Shown here one piece after another: positions 12,179-25,399 of a DNA stretch of 64,000 nt. The stretch's first letter is position 1. Each line of letters begins with the position of its first letter. The notes below the pieces were generated by a model, which searched no databases, was not told the origin of the DNA, and saw nothing but the letters and a program-made list of their open reading frames with translations. The stretch is taken from positions 1 to 64,000 of the forward strand of contig JNEU01001148.1 of assembly GCA_000697475.1 (NCBI GenBank). Direction: 5' to 3'. The position numbers and the translations under genes are program-made. This DNA comes from Lichtheimia corymbifera B2541. Lineage: Eukaryota; Mucoromycota; Mucoromycetes; Mucorales; Lichtheimiaceae.

Positions 12179-15100
12179 CTAGTTTCTGTATATTTCTCTC
12201 ACCAAGAACGCAGCTACATCCAAATCCTATAAAGAAAGAGTCAAAAAGTTGAAGCAATCAGCTATAGGTCATTTTTCACTTACCTGCCAATATTGCATAT
12301 GGGCACTAAATGCGCTTAGATAAGGGTTCTCCAAGATGCCTTCTTGCAAACAAAAATCGACACGGCCCGTTTGATTCAACATTCTCAATTTCTCTGCGCC
12401 TGAAGTCTCACTTGCCGATGAAGCAGCTCTTTTCCGATACTTGTCTGTCAATGATGGATCACTCCGCGACCGAGAACGCAGTGTATTTTGCTCGTCCGAT
12501 TCAGGTGATAGGGATTCACTGCTACCCGTAGTAAGCTCATTGTTGTTGTTTTCTGATTGTGCAGTAGCGGCAGCAGCGGCAGCAGCAGAAGCAGCAGTTG
12601 CTTGGTTGATATCATCCTCCAATTGCTTTGAAAGACCCAGTCCACGCATAAACAAATTGGCCGTTAATCCCATTTTGAACGATTCATACATGGCACCCGC
12701 TCGATTGGCAATGCCTGAACCCACGCTAAAGCCAGCATCAATCACGCTCTTTAATCCACCCTTGATATAAGTGATAGGCACCGGTTTCAATTTGGCAGAG
12801 TGTTGACGTGCAATCAATGGCTCAAGTCGATACGCCACTGGATCCGACTATACACCAAAAGCGTCAATATCATCATCATCATCAAAGATAGAAATATATT
12901 TTACCTTGTGAAATATATTGTATAGGTTTTCCACAGCAGGATAGCAAAAGGATACTGTGCTCGAGGATTTGGACATGTCACCAAAATTGTTCACTTTGCC
13001 ATTCGCCATATCATCTTCAAGACACTTTCGAGATGCAATCTTGTATCCTCGTAGCAAAAGAATCACACCGAGAGGGGATCCCACTGCGAAAAAGTTGCGA
13101 ACAGGGAATAAAAGGGCTGGTGATTTCTTGTCCATAGCCATGGAGGATGCTTGTAAATCATCAAGCATGGAAAGCGTGCGAGCTTCTCTTGTGAGGGGTT
13201 GTTCTGGTTGTGTGCTCAAGATATCAAATGCAAGGAGAGACTAGAAAATCAAACTAGTCAATCAACAATCAGATAGAAGAGAGAAAGACTTACGCCTAGA
13301 GAATGTCCCAGTAGGGTCACTTTGCCATTCCTTTCGATGAAGTCGGGATTCCTTCGAACAAAAAGACGATATACGCGATTGATTTCTCGTGTGATGATGG
13401 ATGTCATTTGATCTCGGTACTTTTGTGTCAGGTATAAGGGTACTATCATAGGGAATGAGTCATCATCATCCATAAGAGAAGAGAAAGGATAGACATACCA
13501 TCGAGAAGAACATCGGAGACGACTAGACGAATGTTGGGTACACCATCCAAAGTCACCTCATCAAGGGTGGGACAACCATCATCGGCACCAATCATTCCAA
13601 GATCCATCTCCACCCCTTCTTCATCATCACTTGCCATGCCGAATGTGATTTCATGCCGCCAAAGAATAGGAAGTACTTGGATGCCATTGGGTCGTTGTGG
13701 ATTGTCAGTGGCTGCAATGGCTGTGGAATAGGCTGATTTGAGCGTTTTTCGCAGCATGTTGACATCTACAATGATGAAGAAAAGTGAGCCATTTCCCCTC
13801 ATTTAGGTATATAGCAACCCTTACCATGTGTAAAGTTTTGACCCATTCTCTCGGACATCTTTTGACCAATGCTAATGATATGAGAGTCAGCAACCAACGT
13901 CGTCTTTGTAATGATCATTAATGACAACTTACCCATGAATCACAAAGACCAAATGATCAATACTTCTAACTTCCTCCTCACTGTCTTCATTGTCATAATC
14001 TTCCATTTCTTGTTCTGCCATGGTCATGTCGTTTGCAAGCTTCTCGTCAGGTTTCATGCCACGTTCTTGTTGTTGTGCACCTGGTTGTTTGGGTGAATGG
14101 GTTGCCTTTGATTTGCTTTGCTTTTCCACCTCAGGGTATCCTCGCAACAAACGTGTGCCGCCCAAATTGGATCGATTGGTGAGTCGTGTGATGATGCTTT
14201 TGGCGATTTTGCTTCCCGCTGTGTTGCTATTTGTTACATAAACATATAAACAATGAGCACACACGCATGTCAAAGCATATTCACCCCCGCCCCTTTGAGC
14301 TTACTAGAGTAACCATGCGGTATTGGTGCCTGTATAAACCATGTATTGTCCAAGATAAGGACCTAGCAAGTTCCACTGCTTTTCCACAGGCTGCTGTTCC
14401 AATTTCTGCTCCAGTTTCTTTTCTTCAATGGCGGTGTCGGATCGTTGAAGTTCCTCTTCCTCTTCTTTGAGTGTTGAATCCGTGGAGGATGCGTTGTTGA
14501 TTGTTGTTGTGGAGGATGGTGTCATGGGTGGATCTTCAGTAATCAACCAAGGTTTATGCTTGCTTGAATGGATGTCATGTTAACAAAGAAAAACACAGAA
14601 TCCAATCAATCAAGCACTACTTACTAGTAACCCAGCTCGATTTGTTCTGCCAAATTCTCTTCACAAGGAACCCATTTGGAGCCATCACCTTGCATAAACC
14701 AAGTTGCACGTCGCACCTCGTACACGGGACCTTCCCAATACACAGGGCTGATGGTTCTTTGTGTTACATCCACTTCAAACAAATGATCTTCGTTCACTAA
14801 TACGGTTGCACGCACATCGTTGTTCTGATAATGAAAACTTATTATTAACCTATACAACACACGCCACTTTTATATATACGCGTACCTGATACGCCTTTTC
14901 AAGTGCATTCGAATCACGTTTAGAGAACGGGATCCAATCTTTGGGTGGTGTACGTTTTGGAGAAGCAGGTGGTGCCGGGCTACTGGTGCCTTTGCTGCGT
15001 GATGAGTTGGTGCCGCTTCTGGCTCGTCGATTCACAATGGGATCAGAAATTGGGCCATCCACAGCATGGAACCTAGCAATGGAATAGGGTGTAGACGATC

Positions 15101-15263
15101 AATGACCTGTCCATGGAGTACCATGAAGGATATCCGTTTACCATCGGACAGCTAGATTAGGAGCGTCTGGATCGGGTAGCAGACTTCGAGGACGACCCAT
15201 ACGTCGGTTTATATGATGGGATTGTGTGAGACTGTGTAAAGAGGATAAATCACTATCTATCAT
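12179..15263 (-). CDS. DDHD-domain phospholipase (PA-PLA1 family)
   Basis: Minus strand, eleven exons: 15142-15263, 14886-15072, 14625-14824, 14305-14562, 13933-14226, 13825-13871, 13499-13765, 13294-13442, 12905-13240, 12284-12847 and 12179-12226, giving 823 aa. It is related to intracellular phospholipase A1 (DDHD1/DDHD2/SEC23IP; yeast Ddl1). The N-terminal half has the WWE-like region with YEVRRATWFMQ. The lipase part starts at LVFVIHGIGQKM and has the nucleophile motif GHSLG (13294 region). The DDHD domain follows: SDPVAYRLEPLI, GRVDFCLQ, SAHMQYWQ and DLDVAAFLVREI supply the D, D, H and D positions. An acidic and serine-rich insert sits inside the DDHD domain. The start at 15263 is the most likely; an in-frame ATG 30 codons upstream is probably leader. 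Confidence 0.92.
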
Positions 15264-15505
15264 GATGATGCGATTTGAAGGAGTTAAAGAGAGAGAGGAA
15301 AAGATAGGAACAAAAGGAGACAAGATATGGGCTGTGTATGTAATGTACGGCATTCCAATTCCCTTTTGACATACGTCCGCATCTTGCAGGATTCACATGT
15401 TAAAACCTAAGCATCTACCCCATCCATAGCAATAAATTGCATATATACAAAAAAACGTTTGATCGTTGTTTATTATTATCTATTGTTGCAAGAAGGAGGA
15501 TGATC

Positions 15506-17399
15506 TTAAGGCTCAAGACGCTTGGGGTCACGAGGGAAGAGACTGGTACGACGAATGTTGCCAAGGGCAAGGTAAAGCATGACAACACGTTCCAAACCAA
15601 CACCACCACCAGCGTGAGGAGGAGCACCAATCTTGAATGCATCAATATAAGGTTGAATAGTAGAGATATCGACACCATGTTCCTTGGCACGTTCAACCAA
15701 AAAGTCAGGATCATGGATACGCTGAGCACCAGACATGATTTCTTCACCACGCATGAAAAAGTCGTAGGAGTTGGAGTATTGAGGGTTCTCTGCATCGGGC
15801 ATGGTGTAGAAAGGACGAACAGCGAGAGGGAACTTGTCCAAAATGTAAAAGTCGGTGTGATACTTTTCCTTGACGAGCTTGCCAAGCAACTTTTCGTTGG
15901 TAGTGCTGTGTGTAACAACAAGTTACGTGTCAGTGTATCTATCGATGACTATCATCATCCCCAACACACATACCTCAAATCGTCATAGTCACCAAGTTCA
16001 ACACCGGCATCACGCAACATTTGGATACCTTCAGAATACTTGAGACGGAGAGTCTTTGGCAAGAATTCGAAATCTTCGAAAGGATATTGTCTCTTGACAG
16101 CTTCAATCTCGACGCTGTAACGCTTCTTGAGGTTGGTGAAGATGTAGACAAACATTTCATCGAGGACATCGACGACTTCGTGATAGTGTTCATTGAAAGC
16201 CATTTCCATATCGAGACCCACGAATTCGGTCATGTGACGATGAGTGTTGGAATCCTCGGCACGGAAGACAGGAGCAATTTCAAAGACACGACCGAAATCA
16301 GCAGCAATACACATTTGCTTGTACAACTGAGGGCTTTGAGCGAGATAAGCACTTTGCTTAAAGTAAGAAACGCGGAACACGTTGGAGCCACCTTCAGAAG
16401 CAGTAGCAATCAACTTTGGGGTGTGAATCTCGGTAAACTTCTTTTCGATCAAGAATTCACGGAACAACAAGCAAACGGCGGATTGGAGGCGGAAAATGGC
16501 ATTGTTGGTCGTGGTACGCAAGTCGAGAACGCGGTTGTTGAGACGAGTGTCAAGGTTGACACGAACAAATTGGCTGTCTTCTTGCTCAAAGTCGGTTTCA
16601 GGACGGGAGGCATCTTCAAGAGAAAAGACAATGCGTTCCTTGACTTCGGAAACAACGTAAATCTTGTCAATAGCAAGTTCAGCATCCGAGATAGTGCAGC
16701 TCTTGACTTCATCCACAGGCTTGGAAATGGTAGCATGGACAACAACAATGGATTCAGAGGGAATGCCAACGCAGAACTTTACCATAGGCTTGCTGATGGT
16801 CTTTTCATCCGCAGTAATGATACCTTGGATAGTAGACACACCTTGGCGGAAAACGAAAAAGCACATCTTGTTGCCAGTAGCACGCGAAGTGTGCACACGA
16901 GCACGGATCACAACCGATTCACCGGCACGACCACCATTGATGTGGGTAATATCCTCATATTTGGTATCTAACTCACAATTGAATATCCCCTTTCCCTCTC
17001 TCTCTTTTCATGATATCACTTACCAGTACGAGCTTGGGATTGGTTCATAGGAAGCTTGCCATAACGGTCTTGCGAAAAGTCCTATATATAACGTGTTATT
17101 GTAAGTACAAAGCATGGATGCATTGAAATACAATAGACATACCACATTGGCAGCATCACGAGCAGCCTTCTCTTCAGCAAGCTTAGCAGCAGTAGCAGCC
17201 TTGCGTTCGGCCTTTTCCTTTTCCTTTTGAAGCTTCTTCAAGGCCTTTTTGGAAAGAGGTTTACCCTCCTCGCTACAAGACATTACGGCATTAGCTAATG
17301 GGAAATAACGCAATGCGTATTGTTTTGTACTTACTCAAGGATAACTTCTTCAGTCTTTTGAGTGATTTCTTCAACGGGGTCCTTTGTAGGTTCTGACAT
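15506..17399 (-). CDS. DPS1: Cytosolic aspartyl-tRNA synthetase
   Basis: Minus strand, five exons: 17335-17399, 17143-17272, 17024-17081, 15974-16967 and 15506-15905, giving 548 aa, close to yeast Dps1 (557). It charges tRNA-Asp in the cytosol as a class IIb homodimer. A lysine-rich N-terminal extension ([17 protein letters not shown]), typical of eukaryotic forms and used in tRNA binding, precedes an OB-fold anticodon domain (about residues 85-200). Class II motifs are visible: motif 2 around [16 protein letters not shown], the flexible-loop string TEIHTPKL, and motif 3 [13 protein letters not shown] near the end. The C-terminus [10 protein letters not shown] is the usual one. All introns are GT-AG. 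A 316-codon open frame on the opposite strand is a shadow of the biased coding sequence. Confidence 0.97.
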
Positions 17400-17743
17400 G
17401 TCGACGAAACGGAAGGAGAGGTGGGCTACGCGCTAGAATAAATTTTATACACTTGTTAGTGGCGCCTGGTCCGGCCCGGGCTGTTACTCACGCTGATTTG
17501 CTTATACATTCACATACATATACAGAATTAAAAATGCCTCATTGGGATCAGGATATCACACACATACTTTTATGACATGGAATGACCGATCATTATTAAA
17601 AAGGACCAAATGATAATCATGTGGTTGATGACACATACACACAAAAGAGAGGGGGGTTTTGGTTGCATAGAGTATATGTATGTATATTTCATGCTTAGTT
17701 AGGTATTAAAACGTATATCAAATCTGCAAACGAAGACGATGGT
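17400..17743. other. Intergenic, DPS1 upstream region
   Basis: About 340 bp that should hold the DPS1 promoter (minus strand) and the 3' end of the unrecognised gene at 17744-18530. A GC-rich patch (about 17460-17480) stands out against the AT-rich surroundings. No gene seen. Confidence 0.5.
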
Positions 17744-18530
17744 TTAGCAAGAGGAGGGTGATGATGAATTTTTTCGTTCTGTCAATCCTGCTGAAGTTGC
17801 TGCTGCTGCTGCTGCTGCACTATGACGAGAGGCGTGGAGTTTTTTCTTTCTTGTACGCTTTGAGTCGGCTTTGCCAATACGACGAGGTCGTTCAGTCGAT
17901 TTGATCGTGTTGTTGTCTTGTTTTGGCTGTATAGCATTTTCAATCATGTCACTTGTCGTATCATCCGGGTTGGCTTCACGTTGTTTTCGATTCGCTTCTT
18001 CAAACATGATAAACCATTGCACCGGTAAACGTTGCCCGACACTGACGCCAAGTTGGTACCATAATTCAATCAATGGATTGGATAATTCGTCAAATGCCAC
18101 GAATGCATCAAAGTCACCGACCAAGTAACTAGAGAAAGGGGCCCTTAGCTTGTTTTACACTTACGTATATATAAGTATGTATGTACCTGGTATTCACCCA
18201 TCGCATCGATCCACCTGTATAACCTGAAATCTCACCTTATGAGCGAGTCATATCCAAGCACTGATAACCTTTTTTTTATTGTCTTACGCAAGAGCAAGAA
18301 TGAATACAAGTCTTCGTGGATGCCTATAAAGAAAAAGAAGAGATAAACATGGACGTCTGCGTGCGTGCATAAATGGATCAAAATCGACCTTCAAAGATAG
18401 CAATATGTGCACCCGACGTTACCCTGAGAAGATAGCTTTTACCCTCTTGTAAAGTGTCGGCAGGCACCTGTATTGTGTTCTTTTTTGTGATCTTTTTGTT
18501 ACGTATCCAGCGCATCACTCCAGCGCTCAT
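17744..18530 (-). CDS. Unrecognised protein, five exons
   Basis: Minus strand, exons 18389-18530, 18288-18323, 18187-18223 and 17744-18128 (four coding exons by my joins; a further 5' UTR exon is possible), giving 199 aa. I do not recognise the family. The N-terminal 125 residues look like a folded domain: MSAGVMRWIRNKKI, a GKSYLLRVTSGAHIAIFEG stretch, GGSMRWVNTSYLVGDFDAF, then LIELWYQLGVSVGQRLPVQW. The C-terminal 70 residues are charged and disordered, with a basic KRTRKKK string that could be a nuclear signal and a polyalanine run encoded by a GCT/GCA tract (about 17795-17820). The small internal exons (36 and 37 nt) join in phase, which supports a real gene. Confidence 0.7.
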
Positions 18531-19547
18531 AGCAAAAGGAGAGCGAAGAAGAGAAAAAAAAAGGGAAACGGGATAAAGAAGGGAAAAAAGGTGAGGTTTT
18601 GACACCACATTAAATGAGGTGGTTGTGTGGCGAAATCAAAAACCCGCCATTTGCCCGTGTATATACATAGTTTCTCCTGTGCATTGCACGCCAAGCAGCC
18701 TATTTCTACCACCACTACTTGCCAACTGAGAGTTGGGGGTGGTTGGATGGTTGGGCCAGAAAGCTCTCATGCCGGAAAGATAATAACACTATCGTCGCTA
18801 TCAAAATAATCCTAACGAGTGATGATAGTGAGTGCTGTCGTTGTTCACTTTTGAATGGTATCACCAAGGTTTTGCTCTCATTATTATCATCATTTTTACA
18901 CTAAAGGGGGGTGGTATGCAGATCATTATATACATCTTTTCTCTCCTCCCGCTTTACTTTTTTCGCTTGCACCAAATCCGGTTCACCATTATTGATTGCC
19001 GTGCATCATCCTGTAACATGTTATCTTGATGCTTTGACAGGCAAGTGGAGATTTGCTCTTGTAACAATGCGGACGACATGAACGGTACTATAGCACGTTC
19101 AAAGGAGTTATTGCATATGGATGTGTGTGTGTGCCTCGCTAGCACCGCACAGCAGGAGGTATGTGCTACTGCAACGAATCATCCCTTGGCTGCTGCTGCT
19201 GCTGCTGCTGCTGTGGGTGCGAACTATACTAGGATAAAGCTTGGAGCCTCCCTGCACAAAGATAAACAACGCTGCTCTATGTATGTACATATAAACATGG
19301 CTTTGCTTTTTTATGGGTACGTCACCTGTCCTTCCAGAGTTGGATAGTCGCGAATGATAATTGGATTTGCATGATGCTTTTATGTACAGGCCTGTGTGCT
19401 GATCATTAGATCGCTCTCTCATATTCGAGCCAATGGTAACTTAAATCGGCGTAGGCTCCATAAATAGCACACACATACATTATTCCCTGAAACAGGTTCA
19501 TGCACAAACTCGTAAAGAACAAAAAAAAAGATTCGTGGTGGTATATA
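18531..19547. other. Intergenic with a CTG/GCT tract
   Basis: About 1 kb without a supportable gene. It contains a perfect GCT/CTG run at about 19188-19213. The short open frames across it owe their length to that run and to simple sequence. It also covers the 3' flank of the DPP gene and the promoter side of the unrecognised gene to the left. Confidence 0.5.
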
Positions 19548-22500
19548 TTACAAATAATTTACAAACCAAAAAAACGATAAGGTCTCAAAATGTTCATTTA
19601 CGCTAGCATGCCTCAGGCCATGTTTTTCCGTAGGGTAAACTTGAAGATAATGCGGCTTGTTGTGTTTGACCAATTTAGATACCAGCACCTCAGTATTCAC
19701 GAAATGGACATTTTCATCAATCAACCCATGGGCAATGAGTAGTCGGTGTTCACTATGAAATCTATTAATACATGATGTCTACTACTATGGCAGCTGGTGA
19801 ATTTGCTTACCTATCCGGAAACTGGTCTACCCAGTTCAGTACACTGCCCGTTTTATATCCAGCACGATTTGTCTCAGGAAGACCAAGGTACCGTTCCGTA
19901 TAAGCCGAGTCGTACAATTCCCATTGTGTTACAGGAGCACCTGCAATGGCCATTTTGAAAACGTCGGGACGTTGTGCTAATCCCATCAGGCTGAGATAGC
20001 CACCATACGACCATCCAGTAATACCCACACGGTCCAGATCAATGACACTGGAAATGTTGCCTTCCAACGTAGCTTCAGCTCCTACTTTGGCATCATGCAC
20101 ATGATAAAGGCCCTGGATTTGATCATCAATCTCAACACTGCCTAGTCGACGATGGATATGCGATTCGAAGGCTAGCCCACGATCTGAGGATCCTCTGCCA
20201 TCAATCACCACCACAGCAAATCCAAAATGCACCGACATGAGATAACGCTGTAACCTTGCCAGTCGAAAATCATTCGTCACCATTTGCGTCTTGGGTCCGC
20301 CATAAATGTACAAGATGGTAGGGTAACTTGTGCCTGGTTCATAGTATCTTGGCTTGTAAAGATAGCCGTAAAGCCGTACACCATCCGAATTGATAAACGA
20401 GAATATTTCTCCTGCGGGGACGGTTTGTGTTTCTGCATCGTACATGCCAAAGCTGCCTGATTTAAGTGCATGCCAGTATTCAAAGCTGCCGCTATTCGAT
20501 GAATGGCGTCGTCGTCCACTTTCGTCAGAAGGTGTGGGTGTCGCAAGGACACGAGGAGAAGATCGTAAGGTATGCTCAGTATCTTCCATCATCCAACATG
20601 CAGCATCTTCCTTGGTATGGGGTATTGCAAACACTAGCGCTGTACGATCTTCCGCCACGGTGGGTAATTTGTTGTTGTCATGGTATTCGAGATGTTGCAA
20701 AATGATACTTTGTGTGTGATGTAAACTGGAAAAGCAATCAATGAAAACACCTGCCGACGTATCCATAGCAACGCTATGACTAAAGCCGAGCCGTGTAAGT
20801 CGAGAGATATGGGGTTGATCATGATGATGACGATAATGGGTGACATATAAATGTGATTCTAGAGGTGTATCTTTTCGAGCCATGAAATAAACAAGGTGTC
20901 GTTGTTCATCAACATAGATTGGGTGATCCGTGACGCACCAGTCTCCACTTGTCAACTGAGTAACGGATGAGACCGCAGCCGAAGATCGTTTTGATATATA
21001 GTAAAGATGTCGAAAGCCTGATAGTTCAGAATGCCAAATAAACTCGACGCATTCGGGTGTCGAAGATTTGAGAAAATAAAAGGCGTCTGCTACATTGATC
21101 CATATTGAAGATGTCTCTTCCCAGAGTATTTCGAATTGTGTTGTGTGTTGCTGCTGTTGTCGGTAATCTGATTCAGTGATAAATTGATCACAAGCGACTC
21201 GCAATACAGCCATGTGTTTCTGATCACGCGATAAAATTTGAACCCATACACTAATAAAAGAAGGGATGAGCAACCTCTATCACAAGTATACATACACAAT
21301 GATTACCTTTGTCCATCCGGTAGCCAGCCAAACCTCACAATGTACTCGCACCAGGGAAATACATCCTTGATGCTACCATGCCATAATCGCTTTCGAACAA
21401 TCCTGGTTGTTGTCTCTGGTATCACTGATCCAAATTCCACAATTTGCAAGTCGCTGACAGCATTGGGGGTCCCGGCTCTTGGGTATCGTACAGGTTCTGC
21501 TGCATTACGCTCTGGATGGATGGCTGTTCCATATCTTGGTTTCACAATCACCACGACATCCACATCCTTCTCACTGGTCTCCAAGTACAGGATTCGATTG
21601 ATTGGATCGGTTGTTGATGATGCTGATACTGGTGCCCAATAATAACCAGTGTACCTTTGGAATTCTTCCTGATCCAATGATGGTGAGTAAAAATGTGGGG
21701 TTGGATATGAATGTACAAATAATTACCTGCATCACATGCTCTGAAGTGCCCGATGACAGCGTTGGATCATCCGTTTGCAATGAACTTGTCGTCAACTGTA
21801 CTTCATATCCTTCTGTTGTTGATACCCAAATATCACGATTGCGGACAAAGGCGATGAGATTATTGTTGACACCACCGAGCTTTGCATCATTTCGAACAGG
21901 GGATTGAAATGTAGGGTGTGTTGTCGATCCCAGCGTGCTGGAAGTAGTGGTATTATTGTGGTTGTTGTTGTCGCTGCTACTGCTACTACTACTCCCATTT
22001 TGTTGACGTGTATACCTTGCTTGATGCTTTGGCGATGATGAATCTACTACTACGCTCATATTCGGAGAAGGCGGTGATTCTGACGGAGAGCCGTGCTGCA
22101 TAACAGGAGGAATAAGGGTTGTTGCTGATGATGAATTTGTCGGTTGTTGCTGCTGTAATAAAATAGGGATCTAACATCATATCCATGTTAGCATGCCAAC
22201 ATCACATAGATCCATATCTGTCTCTCTCTCTCTTATATGTACCTGACCCAATGTACCCAAATAGACAGCGTTGCCAGAGCAAAATAGGATTTGATCATCC
22301 ATCACTTGATAATGCGCGATGCTTTCAATGGGATACAGCCCTGATGATATATCACTAGGAGAAGGGAACACTGCATCCACAGGGATGTTGGACTCGCTTG
22401 GGACCAGATATTGCGAAAACACGGGTGACCATTCTAGAATAGGGCGTTTGGAGAGTGCCTGGATATAGGGATGTTCTTGAGATGCTGTTGACGATAAGCA

Positions 22501-22801
22501 AACAAGCAACGGCTGTCAGTTTTTTATATCATCCATTCACGTGCGTTCTATACTTGCCTAATGGTTCATGCTCGTCCAGAGATGGTGCAATGTCGTGGTA
22601 GTCGACTTGATAAAGCGTGAGGTGGCGGGTGAGAGTGCCATCGATGGCTTGATTGTTGGAGAGAAAGTAAATCTTGCGTTGGTTGCCATCAATATGAAAG
22701 TCCTTGACAGTGGCAAGTGCATGTAATGGGTAGGAGGCATGGGCCCTTGCTCGGAATGCTTTTACTTGAGTACGGATCTGATCCCAGTTGTATTTGGACA
22801 T
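19548..22801 (-). CDS. Dipeptidyl peptidase of the DPP8/DPP9 type (S9B)
   Basis: Minus strand, six exons: 22558-22801, 22243-22484, 21727-22152, 21307-21668, 19811-21250 and 19548-19761, giving 975 aa (human DPP8 and DPP9 about 880-890). It cleaves Xaa-Pro dipeptides from N-termini; no signal peptide or membrane anchor is visible, so it is probably cytosolic. The substrate-binding Glu pair sits in MQEEFQRYTGYYW. The alpha/beta-hydrolase part has YGGPKTQMV, the nucleophile motif GWSYGG, the acid in AHGLIDENVHF and the catalytic His in EKHGLRHAS. An Asn/Ser-rich low-complexity insert (about residues 163-240) explains the extra length. Intron 1 needs a GC-AG boundary (GCAAGT donor at 22557); no GT choice keeps the frame. 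Confidence 0.93.
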
Positions 22802-24270
22802 GGACGTAGATACCCACGATATGGTGCGGGCATTTGAAAGCTACTCTCTCCACACTGTGATTCCCAATTTGTCCGACTCATGAATGTCCCATCTCGCCCC
22901 CGTAGACATGGATACATACACGTGAGATGGAGCATACGTTGCTATGATATTCCCTTTCATTTCATATTACCCATGCGTTGACCGTCTTTATTGATTACTT
23001 GCCCAACAACCACCACCATCACTATTACTACGATCATCCTTGCTCTCATTTCTTCTATCCATATACAAACCCATGGCCTGATGCTCTTTCCTCAAGTTTA
23101 TTAATAAAGTGGCTCATACAATACACTATGATCCTTGTAGCCATATCCTTGAACGCAGCTATTTGCCTTGTGAGAACCTTTCATGCAAGTGTTGGGGGTT
23201 GCATACTCCGATAATTCGATCACATCTTGTGTTCATTGGTAAAACTTGTAGAGTCATCACTGTTTCTTATGCATGGTCGATGCTTTTGTCATTGCTCGAT
23301 TCAATACTTGCTTTCTTTCATAACGTACAATAAAGGCCATGAGTGTCCTGGTGCTTATTTCGGGATGTTGTCGTCGTCACAGCAAACGCAGTTTTTAGCT
23401 ACGGGTCGTCACTCTATTGCAAAGATACGATTACTGATCCGAGCGTGTGTATGTATTGCCATGATAAAGGAGCACTTTTGATCCGGGAATAATAGAATGC
23501 GTTGCATGAGAAGACCACTAAATGAATCCATGTACCCACTTTTTAACCTCCAAGCCCACTTTTTGATGATGATGCATGAATAATAGGTAGTAAAATCAAA
23601 AGCATGCAAGAGATCATCCTGGTGGTAATGATGATGATGATGACCCACAAAGCGATAAAGGAATACCTTGCACGAGCATTAACTCACACGATTTCTCGCC
23701 TAATATACACATTGGATGGATATGGTATGTTCGAAGAAAAAGAGTGGAGAGATCTCACCATTGGAGCACGATCTATCCAATCATATGACACGAACAGGGA
23801 TAAGTGATGGCGGAGAGCGAGATCCGGCTTGCCTTTAATGGACGCTTTGTTCCGTAAGAGAATCAGCTCAGGCACTTGCATCTCTACAATGAATCACTCA
23901 GATCCTACGCCATTCTGTATACAAACAAACATGGGATGCAACTCGTATCACGTCATACTTTATAAGATGCCTATTACAATAAAAAGAGATGATTGTTACT
24001 ATCAAGGTATGGGTGGGTGAGCGAGTGAGTGTGGTTGTGTGTGTGGTATAATTTTTTCAAGGGGTACAGTGAATAGATGGCTCGGTGGAATAGCAGTCCA
24101 AGTAAAGTACACCTCTTATGGGAACTACTTGATAGCGGCTTCCAAAGTCAACCTGACTCGGTGACAAAAAAAATCAAAACAGCCTTATACAAAAAGGCCT
24201 GTGCCGGGCACCTCGTCTCCCCCACGTTTCCACTTTTTTCTTCTTCTCCATTAAACTACTCATTCACACA
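22802..24270. other. Long divergent intergenic region
   Basis: About 1.5 kb between two divergent genes (DPP to the left, glycine-cleavage H protein to the right), so it contains both promoters. Open frames of 60-80 codons occur on both strands, with no domain or splice support. A short ATGATG run lies near 23628-23642. Nothing else seen. Confidence 0.5.
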
Positions 24271-25013
24271 ATGGCCTTGAGACTCTTGTCCGCACGTGTT
24301 ATGCGTCCCTACGCTCCTGTCTTGCGCCAATCCGCAAACTTGGCTGCTTTCCGCACTTATGCCAGTAAGTGTTCGCTGTCCTTGAGATACCTGCTTGTTG
24401 TTCTCTAAACGATATTCCATAGCCAAGCGCTACACTGACGATCACGAATGGATCTCTGTTGAGGATGGTGTTGGTACCATCGGTATCACTGATTATGCCC
24501 AAAAGGTAAAAAAAAAAAACGACGACGACGATGACACGCAAGCGTAAATGCGGGGTAAAACGATAGCTCATGCATTCCCTGATCATAGGCTCTTGGTGAT
24601 GTTGTCTTTGTTGAGTCCCCTGTTGTTGGCAACAAAGTTGAAACCAAGCGTAAGTGATTCAAATAGAGGGGGAGCGTATATAAAAGACTCAACGTTCTTT
24701 CTTTCTATAGAACAAATTGGTGCTGTCGAGTCCGTCAAGGCTGCCAGTGACATTTACTCCCCTGTCGAAGGTGAAATTGTCAACGTCAACGAGGCTTTGG
24801 AGAACGAGCCTTCTTTGATCAACACCAGCCCTGAAGAAGAAGGTATGTGATTGATAGAGGAGGAATGGAGGTAGAGAGAGGGAATGGTTATTGACAAGAT
24901 CCTATTTATTAGGTTGGTTGGCCAAGATCAAGCTTTCTAACCCTGAGCAAATCGAGAGCCTTATGGATGAGAAGGCTTATGCTGAGCACTGTGCTGCTGA
25001 AGAGGATCATTAA
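24271..25013 (+). CDS. GCV3: Glycine cleavage system H protein, mitochondrial
   Basis: Five exons: 24271-24364, 24423-24505, 24589-24649, 24711-24842 and 24913-25013, giving 156 aa. It is the lipoyl-carrying shuttle of the glycine decarboxylase complex in the mitochondrial matrix. The first 30 residues ([20 protein letters not shown] and on) form an Arg-rich amphipathic presequence ending near FRTYA. The mature protein starts [16 protein letters not shown]. The lipoylation site is the Lys in [19 protein letters not shown]. The end GWLAKIKL to EDH is usual. Introns split the short gene at conserved-looking positions, all GT-AG. The upstream CT-rich leader (about 24225-24260) resembles a fungal core promoter and 5' UTR. 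Confidence 0.97.
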
Positions 25014-25399
25014 ACATCCATTATGTATAAACCTGAGTAGTTAATGTATCCGAGTGTTAGATTGTTGTTTCCCGATTCGCCCTTAAAACCTACTACTACA
25101 CCCTATCTCGCAAATGTTCCCATCCGCATCCTATTTCTCTCGCGCATCCCCTTTGCTGAGTATAAAAATTCAATGTAACTCATCAGCAATCATCTTTTTT
25201 TTTCCTGCATATTGGGTGTGAGATTGTGGTGTGGTTGCTTTGTTTGAGAGTGCCGAGTGTGTGTGTGTGCGAAAGACATCTCTTTTTCTTCTTGCTGCTT
25301 CTTCTTTTCTTCCTTGCTCTTCCTTATCCTGTCCTATTTATTATATACTACATATACCCCACCACCCCTTTCACTTGACTCAACCCGTTGCATGTCTTC
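25014..25399. other. Intergenic / CAPN7 leader
   Basis: About 390 bp between GCV3 and the calpain gene. CT-rich stretches (25270-25340) look like a 5' leader or core promoter of the calpain gene. A TATA-like GAGTATAAAAATTC lies at about 25158. Confidence 0.5.

Noticed and set aside
16021..16971. 316-codon open frame antisense to aspartyl-tRNA synthetase
   Set aside because: Same cause; the minus-strand protein is unambiguous and the antisense product has no recognisable features.
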